Source: Haemaphysalis longicornis (taxonomy: Eukaryota > Arthropoda > Arachnida > Ixodida > Ixodidae). From it: DNA of 64,000 nucleotides. The stretch spans positions 24,669 to 88,668 of the forward strand of contig JABSTR010003246.1 in the NCBI GenBank assembly GCA_013339765.2. The letters run 5' to 3'. Below are positions 1 through 9,781 of the stretch, piece by piece; within the stretch, counting starts at the first letter, position 1, and the number at the start of each line of letters is the position of its first letter. A program made the position numbers and the translations under genes. Under the pieces are notes generated by a model. That model made no database searches, was not told where the DNA came from, and saw only the letters and a program-made list of their open reading frames with translations.

Positions 1-236
1 ACCCCCAATGCCGAAACATCGGGGAGCAGCGCCAGACGAGCCAACGTGTCGCGAAAATCCTCGACACGGTAGGGGCGGGCACGCATGTCCGCATGCAGAA
101 ACACCGTGTTTAGCAGCGACTGTCCTGTAGGAAACTGGGGCAAAAGTACTTGGTAGTCCTGAGAATCCTGGGCAAACATCCTCTCACCGCGGGCCGAAAG
201 GCCCGCTGAAGCCGCTCCTTGGGCAGAGCTCGACAT
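1..236 (-). CDS. Partial retrotransposon ORF1/gag-like protein, N-terminus
   Basis: An open frame runs from an ATG at 236 leftward off the window edge, giving about 78 residues without a stop. It begins MSSSAQGAASAGLSARGERM and continues through YQVLLPQFPTGQSLLNTVF and ARPYRVEDFRDTLARL. From memory this N-terminus resembles an abundant family of tick retrotransposon ORF1/gag-like proteins that carry CCHC zinc knuckles further downstream; those would lie outside the window. No zinc knuckle is visible here. The ATG is the first in frame in the visible part. Alternative: a single-copy tick gene of the same family. A family search with the neighbouring sequence would decide. Confidence 0.5.
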   Translation of the reverse strand, partial: MSSSAQGAASAGLSARGERMFAQDSQDYQVLLPQFPTGQSLLNTVFLHADMRARPYRVEDFRDTLARLALLPDVSALG

Positions 237-411
237 TCTGTGACCTCACGCTAGCGGAACTGGAAGCAGAATCCATTGGGCTACGACCATAAGTTAGTAT
301 ACCCCCGAGTCAAACGGCTCTAACGGCGCGGAGTACCTTAGGACCTCCCAATGTCCGTCCGCGTCCATCCGTGCGCACACCACCATCGAGCAAATATCAA
401 GCTAAATTTGA

Positions 412-471
412 TTTGAGCCGTGAGTTGCAGTTTCATTTAGCAAATAATCAAGTTGCAACTCACGGCTCAAA
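412..471. repeat. 18-bp perfect inverted repeat (hairpin)
   Basis: Arm 412-429 (TTTGAGCCGTGAGTTGCA) is exactly the reverse complement of 454-471, with a 24-nt spacer. It lies upstream of the minus-strand ORF1-like frame and next to a second hairpin at 538-598. It could be a small palindromic element or a terminal structure. Confidence 0.8.
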
Positions 472-537
472 GCGAATGACGGTCGGGTCGCAAATCGGAT
501 GTCACTCAGGGCGCAACATGGATGTCATTTCGAGTCT

Positions 538-598
538 GCGTACTCCGCCCCCTATCCATCATTCACGGAGTGGATGATGGCTAGGGGGCGGAGTACGC
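538..598. repeat. 25-bp inverted repeat, one mismatch
   Basis: Arm 538-562 (starts GCGTACTCCGCCCCCTA) pairs with 574-598 with a single mismatch and an 11-nt spacer. It sits directly before the reverse-transcriptase relic at 600. The motif CGGAGTAC is also seen at 329-336. Confidence 0.8.
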
Positions 599-599
599 C

Positions 600-1235
600 C
601 ACAGCCGGTCAACACCCATCGGTGACAAACAGGGATGCCCCATTAAGCCCAACACTGTTTATGATTTACGTGGCAGGGTTGGAATACAAACTAGAAGAAA
701 ATAAATTACGGTTCAACTGAACGCATATGTTGCAAAATGATGTGGTGAACGCCTTAATCCGGGAATGTTACACGCATACATAATTGTTATTTTACCTGAT
801 AACCATACCGATATGCAAATGTTCATAAATATTACCCGTCAGGAAGCCATCGGCCACGGCCAAATTTTAGCGTAGAAAAATCGGGTATAATGGCTTTCAA
901 TGACCCTAGCATTCATGCGGTACTAGTCCAGCATGTCCAATTCCCCAGATTCAAGGAATACAATTATTTCGGAGTGTGGAAAAGCGAAGGGGATAACTAC
1001 TTAGAACTCACGCGGAGGACCTTAAGGGTAAGGGAAAGCGAAACGCTGCTATAATGAAGCTAGACCTCTCTGGTTGTATAGCAATTATGAAGTAGTGACA
1101 GGAATGAGGAAAGGAGTACTGGTTCCGGGTCTCACGTTTGCGAATGCAGTACTCTGCTTAAAATCACATGCTCTAGCAGGTCTTGAACTGATCCAGAGAA
1201 CGGTCGGCCGTTATAGGCCTTAAGAGCGCATGGGA
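600..1235 (+). pseudogene. Non-LTR retrotransposon (LINE) reverse transcriptase relic
   Basis: Three plus-strand frames together show the second half of a LINE reverse transcriptase. The motif QGCP followed by LSPTLFMIYVAGLEYKLEE lies near 630-700. The position expected for YADD reads LPDN near 790-800. FNDPSIHAVLVQHVQFPRFK and YFGVW (about 895-985) and GVLVPGLTFANAVLC (about 1112-1156) match the thumb region and what follows. Frame changes occur inside QGCPLSP and again further on, and there are stops, so this is a decayed copy. The conserved order of motifs is seen directly. The element family is inferred from memory of tick LINEs. The 5' half is missing, and the palindrome at 538-598 abuts the break. 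Confidence 0.7.
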
Positions 1236-2620
1236 AAACAACTTCCATAACAATTCCATAACAACTTCCAAAGCAATTCCATAACCTCGTACTTCAGCAT
1301 CGTTGAGATTATGGGATGATTTTTTTCAGTACGGTCGCCGCTTGTTTCTTATCTCGTCTTTCGCGGTTCTAATGCTAGTCATTGTCTTGTGTTTGAAGCG
1401 CGCCTCTAGCGTCATTCTCACTTTTAATTGACCGCATTTGGTTTCAACGTTCTCAATTATTGTTGTGAAGTCGTTTGTTTGGTTGGAGATTTTCGTGATC
1501 TTATCTATGACCGTCTCGTGCGTCGGAGGAACAGCGGTTTCCGCTTTCCCTTCTTCTATAGCCACTGCTGTCGTCTCTTTCTTGATATTGTGCGTCATCA
1601 CTTGAGCAATCTGTGAAAACAGAGTTTTCCCGAAATAATGATTGTTCATATCAGTTCGGTGTTGTGGAATGATCTTGTAAAACAGTGTTTAGATACCTGT
1701 CACATTTACCTTAGCGACAAAAAGCAGTTCAATACCTCAACTGGCTTCCAATAACAATAGCAACACCATAAAAATTGCAAAGGCACGCAAGTGCTGTTGT
1801 GGTACGGTGAGTAGGCGGTGGTTCTCGAGGCGCCGAAACTCGTCCATCATGTTCTTGTCGATGTTGTCTCTGTGGTAGAATCGGTAGTCTCCGTCAGCTT
1901 TGGTGAGTTAAAGGTTGTTGACATTGGTGCACCGGCTGAGAGCAATGTACACGCCCTCCTCTTCGCAGCTTTGTTGTTGTTGTTGTTGTTGTTGTTGTTC
2001 CTTGATGTTATTGGCATACCCAATCAGTGTATTGGCCAAACATCAGTCGTTAATTCGAATGAGATTACTGCCTAGGTGGATGATTCAAAGAAAATTTGAA
2101 TAATTTGGAAGCTTTTTCTTTCTTGTGTTGGAGGAATTGAGTTTGGAATTTCGTCAATATTGAAACAAAAAAAGGAAATAAATAAATAAATAACTAAATA
2201 AAGAAGAAGAAGAAGAAGAAGAAGAAGAAGAAGAAGAAGAAGACGAAGGAGAAGGGAGAAGGAGGAGAATAATAAAAAAATATTCAGAAATGTCTTCTCA
2301 TTCTTCTTCGGTGGTTCCCCTACGGGAAGATGACGACGGTGGTTGAACGCGAACCTATCTCGTGATGGATTCTTTGGTTGTCCAATCCCTAGGGGCATCC
2401 TGCCACAATAAGCATCAGAGGCGCTGCGGACGGGGCTGGTTGAGCTGCAAGGCGCGTGGCGCTTCCCGCCACAGCTTTCCCACGGGAAATTCAGTTCGTC
2501 GTTTTCAGTTCGTCGTTTCCGTTGACGTTCAGCTTCGCGTGCCTTCGTTGTATCAGTAGCTTCTTGACGTAGTTTGAATGAGTCAAGGACATAAGGCGCG
2601 TTCGTAGCACTTGTTCCTGT
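1236..2620. other. Intergenic, microsatellites, no recognised gene
   Basis: Contains a TTG repeat near 1972-1999 and a GAA repeat near 2202-2244. A minus-strand frame at 1326-1649 (107 aa) is rich in Lys, Glu and Thr and could form a helix, but has no recognisable domain. A second minus-strand frame at 2072-2650 is mostly translated repeat; its N-terminal AREAERQRKRR stretch is basic and charged, without a family match. Confidence 0.5.
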
Positions 2621-2624
2621 CCCG

Positions 2625-2715
2625 GATTTGTAGCGTAGTGGGAAGAGCACCGCGTACCTCCCGTTGCGGCCAGAGAGTCGTGCGATCGAAACCCGGCGCC
2701 GCTAACTATTTCTTT
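2625..2715 (+). repeat. tRNA-derived SINE head
   Basis: Contains an A-box-like TAGCGTAGTGGG followed about 50 bp later by a B-box-like GTGCGATCGAAACCC, then a T-rich tail. The spacing is that of an internal RNA polymerase III promoter. A closely related B-box region (GGATCGAAACC...GGCGCCG) occurs on the minus strand near 55441-55475, which argues for a dispersed family and not a functional tRNA. Confidence 0.55.
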
Positions 2716-5539
2716 TTTTATAGTGTAGTATCGCGGAGTTTTGGGTGTAATGAGGAGAGTTGCGCATGCGCAGTAAGCGGTTGGACGGCGCCGCCATCAA
2801 CGATGGAGGACCAGGCGAGCCTAAGAAATGCTCCGCATTTAAAATTGCAAGTCTGTAGGTGTAGCAGGTTTGGTTGGGTGTTGATGAATCTGTGAATCAG
2901 TACGTCAGTCGGGCGCTTCTCTTTATGAGTACAGAAACCTGAATGGGGGGAAGAAATATAGAAATTTGGGAGTAAAGAATGGTATAGTGCAATGCAGTCC
3001 ACGACTCGTTTGAGGTCAATGGGGATGCCTCCCGTTCCGCAGTGGACATAAATTGGCTGTTGATGATGATATTACTTGCGCTGCATATCACCCAGCTCCT
3101 GGCGCAGACGTAAACCTCAGCGTTTTGTCGTAGGGAACACTTTCTCTATTATAAACGGGGAACAGGGCTGCACAGAAAAGGAATTAAATAGCTAGGTATT
3201 ATTTTGTGCACACAATCAGTCACATATATGTTACGGTTTCTTTGTTGTATGCCCATTTTAAAGCGAAGTTTTCTATGCCTTCCTGATGGCGTTGACATGC
3301 GAGAAAAACACACTACAGCAAAGCCAACATTAAGCATTGGGATTCACAAAAGGTACACCAAGCATACACCACATACCATAACAGTGGGATGTTTTTCCAA
3401 ACGGACTGGGCCTCTGGCAATACGCAAAATATCGTTTGGCAGCACACATTCTTTGGTTTTGACTAGCGTTAAATGGAAGAAAGCTTCGCATTTTAACCAT
3501 CTCGCTCTTAAGAAAGGGTAGTTAATTTTATCCACATCAGAAGTCCTGCTGCAGCATTACGCTGGCCTGTACTGTTGACATTGGAAATGACCCATGGCTT
3601 GATGACATCGCCACACCAAAAATAACGGCGAATGTTTTTTTAACACCAATGCTTTTATAAGAGGCTGTAAGTGTTCTGTTGCAGAAACAAATACCAAGAA
3701 AATGCGAAGCCCTCGTGACCTCCTGCCTCACGGTGACCGCCCAGCGTCCTCAGCGTGCGCAGAGGCTGCAGGAAAATAAAAGGTACTCCAAAAAATCGGG
3801 AGGAGCGAAAAAATTCTCAGCAATCGGGAGCGCGTGTGTCCCGGCGGGCGCCGAGTCCCAGGTTCACGCTGTGGCTATAGGGAAAAAAGGCAAGAAACCT
3901 CCAGCGCTGTCGTCAAGGGCTACCGGACATGGGAAAAACCCAGAGAGCTAATGGAACAGCTAAAAAAAACACACTGCCTGGAAGGCGTCAGAACGGCCAC
4001 CACATTCTCTGCAAGGCATTTGGGATAATCGGGGACACGGCTATCGATGTGCCCATCCTTCCCGATACGACTCGCAGATACCGCCACAGCTGCCTGGAGT
4101 CAATGGCGACGAGCTGGTGGAAGTTTAAAATGCTGAGAATCATTTGCGCTTCGAACTGGCCCGAAGAAGACGACGACCTCGTCGATGCATATGACGACGA
4201 TTACTAGCACCACAACTAGGCAAATAAACAACGATACTGAATCTTCAATATGCCTCTGGGAATACTCACCTACAAAAGTTTTGACATTCGCCTTTCGCGT
4301 GAGTGTAAGCTTGCCTGACTTTTTTTGGAACAGAGCTGAAAGGACCAATGGCGGCTGCAGGGGCGATGAATATTAACTGCAAAATAAAACAGCACCCGTT
4401 TCGTAAAAATGCATTAAAAGCTGCACTGAAATACTATTTTTCAGCAAGCAATCACTTGTAGGTCACTTGGCTTTTATTGAACAGCTAACAGTGCGTAGTT
4501 TTGCTACAAATAAAAATTAAAACTTCCCTTTTCATTCTGCCAATTTCTTGTAATTTTTATTGTTTAAAAGATTGTCATTAGGTACCAACAGTAGTCAGGG
4601 GCAGACTTTTTTCTATTGTCAGCATCTTCCGAAAAGCCTCTTCAAATGGGCTTCCACTTTTATTTCATAAGTAGTAAGTCAGCCAAAACCGAACAGAAAG
4701 GGCCAAAACCAAAGCAGAAATGGCGGCGAGGCAAAGTTGATCTCGGAGCCACTGGTGAAAATTTCTTGGGAGGTAGAGCCACTGGCAGCAGGTGTAGAAA
4801 ACACGTGTGCACTGGGTCAGCAATGAGTTGCTGCCGTGGCATCACAGCAGCAGAGCTGATTCCACTAAAGCCTGTTTTCTTCGTAGTCCGAGTGAGCCCG
4901 ACATGGTCCGACTCGGCCTGTTGTGCCCTGTCGGAGAGGCTGTGCCAGGCCAAGTTGGACGCCGAGGCCGAATTCACTCGGCGAGTGAATTCATCCGGCT
5001 CGGCCATCCAGCACGACTTGGCTCCGCCCATCGGCCTTCGGCAAGATGGTGGCGGCGACATGCGGGGATGGTGTGCGTCGCGCAACTTGATTGTGATATC
5101 AAAACCACAAGCACTTGCAGAAGGTACGACAAAGAATGCCTCCGATACTCGTCGAAGCAGAAAAAGCACGAGTACCAGCGTCTGCTGTGCGGTGCGCCGT
5201 GTTTTCTTTTTCTATCATGTGTGAAAAGATATGCTCATCATGCTCATCTCCGAATATAAAATATACATATAATACGACCCGGTCGCCAGCCCTAGACGAC
5301 CGCTCAGTCCAGTTCATCGTGGGCCCGCCTGTCGAGTGCTCCAAAATGTGCTCCGAGCTGTCAAGGTCTGTCTCTGCGCTTGGATAATCGATAACGCAAT
5401 GCCGGTAAGCGCTTGTGTACAGTGCAAGTTTTTATATGAAGTGTGTACGCCGTGCTGTTTTCTACGTTTGATGCATCAAAGTTCGGCTCTCGCAAACAGC
5501 CGTGTGCTCCAAAATTCACCATAATGTGATTGACCTGTG
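2716..5539. other. Intergenic; one candidate 3'-terminal exon, no firm gene
   Basis: Nothing is recognised with confidence. A plus-strand frame ending at 4207 has a very acidic tail (EEDDDLVDAYDDDY) and an AATAAA 16 nt after the stop (4223-4228), so it could be a last exon; its function is unknown. A 23-bp palindrome built on GAATTCACTCG lies at 4970-4992. Confidence 0.35.
4970..4992. repeat. EcoRI-ended 23-bp palindrome
   Basis: GAATTCACTCG (4970-4980) and CGAGTGAATTC (4982-4992) are perfect reverse complements around one central base. Weaker pairing continues outward through GCCGAG and CTCGGC. Confidence 0.8.
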
Positions 5540-5542
5540 TAA
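5540..5542. other. Left target-site duplication TAA
   Basis: TAA immediately precedes the left terminal inverted repeat and is repeated at 19537-19539 directly after the right one. A 3-bp TWA duplication is the hallmark of PIF/Harbinger insertion. Confidence 0.85.
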
Positions 5543-5581
5543 AGGCCGTACTACATGGAGCGATTTCGCCTGCGAATTCGC
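5543..5581 (+). repeat. Left terminal inverted repeat of the Harbinger element
   Basis: A 39-bp repeat matching the right terminus (19497-19536) in inverse orientation, with two substitutions and one 1-bp gap. It ends in the palindromic GCGAATTCGC. Confidence 0.88.
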
Positions 5582-5815
5582 TGATGCGGCGCCGCTCGTG
5601 CGGCAAAACCACCTTTTTTCGTTGCTGCGGCGAAGTGCCAAACATTTGAAGCGGTCGAGCGAACGCCGCTCGTGCGGCGTAGAGGGGCCGGACCTGCGGC
5701 CAATAGGAGCACAGCTCGGCACCACTTGCACGCTTGGAAACTAGATGGCGTTGCTTGTATGAGCGCAACAAGAGCGCGGGCACACCAAAACAAACGCACG
5801 TGCGTTCACGACACG

Positions 5816-8800
5816 ATGTCCCGCGCCGTATTCAACGAATGCTTGATCGCCGAGGTGGAACGGAGGCCGCGTCTATGGAACACGCGGCTTCAAGATTACC
5901 GCAATGCTGCGCTGCGAGACAGTCTGTGGGTGGAAGTGGCCGCCAGTTTGCAAGGATTGGAGCCAGGCGGTAAGTGCGCTTGCATGCACGTTTTGCATGC
6001 ACGTTTCCAGCACTAACTATTGCGTTGCGCATAGGGTTCAGTTTAAACTTTGGAAAGGTCACGCCCTGAATAAAGCAAAAGGCGGAATTTACGAGAATTT
6101 ACATGTGCCAAGAAAGCGGTCGCCGTCACGTCAGCTTTTGGCGGCAACGTTTTATTGGCGTCTGTTTCCTCGCTATGTCCCGTAATAAAGCGATGACATT
6201 CAATGCAATCGGTGTCTGCGCTATACGCAATACATAGCAGAGAAATTTCCCGCTGTTCGTGTACTTTTAAGCTTAAGCAGAAGTACTAGAAAACAAGCGC
6301 GAAGCAGCCGATGCGGCAGTCTCGTGCGACCTCGGCAGCAACATGTTTTCGTGGTTAACGGCGCATTGCCCTTTTTGGACATCAGAACCATTCTCTATTT
6401 GTAATTTTAACGCGATTTTTTTTTTTTGCGGTAACGTTGCGCCGTCGCATGTTTGCGTTCACTGCTAAATAATTTGCGGCTTCTGTTCTCAATCCCCTGT
6501 TCTTTTTTTCTTTTACTACAGTGACACCAGACAAGGTGTTCCAACGTTGGCGCAATTTGCGCGACACATACAGGAAGAAGCGACGGGAGAAAAAAGCTGC
6601 AGGCAAAAGCGGCTCTCAAAGCGACCCCCAAAAGACGAAAAAACAATGGCCATATTTTACTTTGTTGGACTTCCTGAAGGACACAATGGAAGAACGCTTG
6701 TACGTATATTTTTCAGATTATAATGTGCAATCGGTGAGCAATGTCCCTGTAGGGGCTCCAGAATAGCTGGTTAATGACGTGTAGTAGTAAATGAAGTGGT
6801 GCATCTGACAGGAGCAGTGAAAAAAAAATTTACAGGCCCATCCAACTGTTCAAAATTAGCATTGTGCCAGAAAGAAATATACATAGTTTGCAGATGCTGT
6901 TTTATTAAAGTATATACTATAGAGGTCATAAAGACAAAATTCAAGTTTGGTTCATTCGAAGGATTTCCTCTTAGAATGACGCTGATACCACTTTTATCAC
7001 CAACTTTACTCAAGTAGGCTGTGTAATGAGGCAAGTAGAGAATAGCCATACGATTCACTAGTAAATTTTCTGCCCCTAGATTATGCTGTATTTTGGGCAC
7101 CTCGTTGCAATAATATAACACAAATTAAACAGATTGTAAGCTTGCAGAACGAGCTACTAACACTTAATTTTAGTGCACATTTTTTATAGCAGTAGGATTG
7201 GTGCAGTAAGCAATAGCAATGACAAGCACGTAAACGTAGAAGCATAAGTGCGTATTGCACGCACAATACCGGGTGCATCTGCACAGTCGTCGGGCGCATG
7301 GGCTTGTCTTACATAACACTAGCCAACTGACATAAGTGACATCGCCAGTTACGTGATGCTGTTTCGACGCATACTCTAACGTTCACAAACGACTGCTGTC
7401 AACTGTACTAACAGTAAACAGTAAGCCAGGTGCAATATAGGTAAAAAACAGAGCTTTGTGCGAACAGCCATTCATGAGCAGTATCGTCAAGCCATCTATG
7501 AAGGAAATTGGTAAACAATTCATTCACTCAGTCACCTTTATTTGTACGTGCTTGCCAACAGCCTGTGCCTTAGCCATTGGTGCACAAAAAAGAGAAAAAA
7601 GGAAAAAATAAAAGTAATAACCAAAAAGACAGAAAATACAAGTTCTAATAATACGCCACCATAACATAGCAAGAACCAATCAAATGCAGACAGATGATTC
7701 TAAAAATATCAGCATCATTAGACCTCACATTATACATATTATCATTGCACGAGAACTAACATTTTCACCTGCAAACACCATTCATTCTTGAAATGACTTA
7801 TAAAGTACTTGCACTTGAAGTGTTGACATCAAAATGTTGCAGTGATAGATTATAAAGAGGGCACATGATGTGGGACAACGCTCCTACCTGACTGTAAGCC
7901 TTATTAACAAATTAACAACCAAGTCAACATGTGCATGAAAGCGTAGCGCAGAATCAACGAAAATATCTGACACTATGGCTGAGTCATCACGTGTGACTTT
8001 TCAAAATAGCTTTATGTCACCTGCAGGCAGAAGAGAGTGACTATTACTAAACAAAAAGGGAAAGGTGATTAATAAAAACATTAAGCAAAAGTTGGCCCAC
8101 GGTAAATCATTGTGGGACACCTTTCTTGGACCTGACGAGTTTAGGCAGTATATCCCACCTACCAGTACAAAGTTTAGTCGACTATGTAGATAGTCATGAA
8201 TGAACACACAAACTGGCTGCAAACATCATGCCATAGCACTTTTTGATCCACTAAGTCAAAGCTTACAAGGCTTACAAAAGACAGCCATAATCAACATACT
8301 AATTTTCATGTTAGGTATGCTCCCTGACGTCACGACACGCAATTTAGCAGGAGCATTAAGAACACTAGAACACCACAACTACAACACCAAATCTTTCAAC
8401 AAACTTGTATTTTGCCTTCATGGCCCCTGCAAGGGGAGAGTAACACACATTCTTGCACGCAGGACTGCCAGCAACCTCAGTGACAGTGAAGAGGAGGACC
8501 AGCCAACGCACAGCCCCGAGGAGCACACCAGCACTGACACTGCCAGCCCGTCTGAAATAATGGCAAGCACTGGGCTGTTTCACCCCGCCGGTCCGCCTGA
8601 ACGCACTCTGGTCTTTGGCACTGCCAGCCTGGCTGAAGACTTGACGAGCACTCCACAGTGCAGCACTTCCAGCTCGCCTGAAGTATTCACGAGTACTCCA
8701 GTCATTAGCACTGTCTCTCGGCGCTTGGAAGAGGATGCGGCCGCCAGCTCGGCACCTGAAGCAGTACTTGAAAGGCCTCCCATGAAAAGGCCTCTGGACA

Positions 8801-9075
8801 CCCCTGCCCGGTCGAAGACAACTAAAAGAAGGGCAATAGAAAAAATAGATGCAGAATTAGAGGACATAGACCGGCGGATGAATTCCCACAGGCCTATGAG
8901 TGCAGCAGCGCACTTTGGATTGACACTGGAGCCATACATTGCAGCAACACCACCCGAAATGCTACACCATCTGCAAATAGAACTCCTCCACATTGCGTCA
9001 AGCTATAGTCGGGGGATCTACCCCAACAGCTTAATGCTGACAACGTTCCCTCGAGTGGACATGCATGATGAATAA
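5816..9075 (+). CDS. MADF-BESS domain DNA-binding protein of the transposon (3 exons)
   Basis: Exons are 5816-5969, 6522-6699 and 8463-9075 (154, 178 and 613 nt). They join as one 314-residue frame. Donors GTAAGT (5970) and GTACGT (6700) and acceptors ACTACAG and GCACGCAG all keep phase. Residues 8-105 form a MADF domain: LIAEVERRPRLW, then VFQRWRNLRDTYRKK, then WPYFTLLDFLKD. Residues 112-218 are acidic and Ser/Thr/Pro-rich. Residues 219-236 are Lys/Arg-rich, a likely nuclear signal. Residues 259-294 look like a BESS interaction motif. MADF domains bind DNA. In PIF/Harbinger elements a Myb/SANT/MADF-like partner helps carry the transposase to the nucleus and to the ends; that role here is inferred. 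The ATG directly precedes the domain; an in-frame upstream ATG at 5672 is possible. Reading through the second donor would give a MADF-only product ending at 6766. An ATTAAA lies at 9155-9160. No inactivating change is visible. Confidence 0.85.
5970..6521 (+). other. Intron 1 of the MADF gene
   Basis: Bounded by GTAAGT and a pyrimidine-rich tract (TTCTTTTTTTCTTTTACTAC) ending in AG. It interrupts the MADF domain after phase-1 Gly and contains no recognised element. Confidence 0.8.
6700..8462 (+). other. Intron 2 of the MADF gene
   Basis: Bounded by GTACGT and TTCTTGCACGCAG; the codon split TT/G restores Leu111. AT-rich and apparently non-coding. An open frame from 8200 enters from the intron but is only the upstream extension of exon 3. 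Confidence 0.75.
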
Positions 9076-9194
9076 TGTTGTACCCCACCACATTAAGCTG
9101 ACAATATTGCCGACAATGGGCATGCACAATGTATTATCATGTACAATGGTCTTCATTAAATGTTTTGCTGTGGCAACCGGCTTTTCTGCTCACC
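9076..9194. other. 119-bp convergent 3' region shared by both transposon genes
   Basis: Lies between the stop codons of the plus-strand MADF gene and the minus-strand transposase. It contains ATTAAA at 9155-9160 for the plus strand. Two diverged direct copies of an approximately 50-bp unit (TTAATGCTGACAA... near 9031 and TTAAGCTGACAA... near 9092) overlap the end of the MADF gene. Polyadenylation sites of the two genes must overlap or lie inside the opposite gene. Confidence 0.6.
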
Positions 9195-9771
9195 TCAGGG
9201 CCTAAGTCCAGCACGTTGCCTCTGCCATGGCACTGCGCCCTCATTGGCAAAGTAGGCACGGTACTTGTCGCGCACGTCGGCTGCGGCTTTTGCATGGTTC
9301 CGGCTGCAGCGGTGCTCAAGGTCCAGGTAGGCATTTGGCTGCACCCTTTGGCGCCAGTGGCCTTCAACGATGTTGCCAGACCTGTCAACACTGTCCACAT
9401 AGTTCTGTGGAATGTACAGAACATCGTTCCGCAGAAAGTTGTGGAGTACACATGCCGCCAGAGTCACTGCCATCACGTTTTCTGGGAACAGGTCTATCGT
9501 GCGGCGAAACACCCTCCACCTTGCAGCCAAGATGCCAAAGGCATTTTCCACGCAGCGCCTGCAGTGGAACAGAAGTACTCAAGTTAAATATTGTAGACCA
9601 TGCAGCAATACTGCTTTGCCGTCTAATGGTACTCTTCAAACAATGACCAGCGAACACGACAAAAACACTGTGCGCCTCGGGTAAAGCAAGTGCTTATTCA
9701 AATTTCATTGTATGTCCGTGTGCGGAAGATGGGTATAAATTTTCTTTAACATGGAGCCAACAGAGCCGTAT

Positions 9772-9781
9772 GGTAGCAGGC
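9772..9781. other. 10-bp target-site duplication, left copy
   Basis: GGTAGCAGGC here is repeated exactly at 11858-11867 and flanks the GTAAC-rich element. Confidence 0.8.

Noticed and set aside
1818..2103. Two overlapping plus-strand ORFs with Leu or Cys runs
   Set aside because: The runs are translated TTG repeat in two frames.
2072..2650. 192-aa minus-strand ORF
   Set aside because: Much of it is translated GAA microsatellite (Leu run) and flanking low-complexity sequence; no domain.
4616..5259. Three overlapping ORFs of 150-202 aa on both strands
   Set aside because: They are frames of one GC-rich stretch containing a palindrome; none shows a motif or splice context.
8200..8462. Extension of the MADF exon 3 frame to an ATG at 8200
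   Set aside because: The acceptor at 8461-8462 joins exon 2 exactly in phase, so the upstream part is intron.
9129..9684. Plus-strand ORFs over the transposase last exon
   Set aside because: They are antisense frames of the conserved minus-strand exon 9195-9558.
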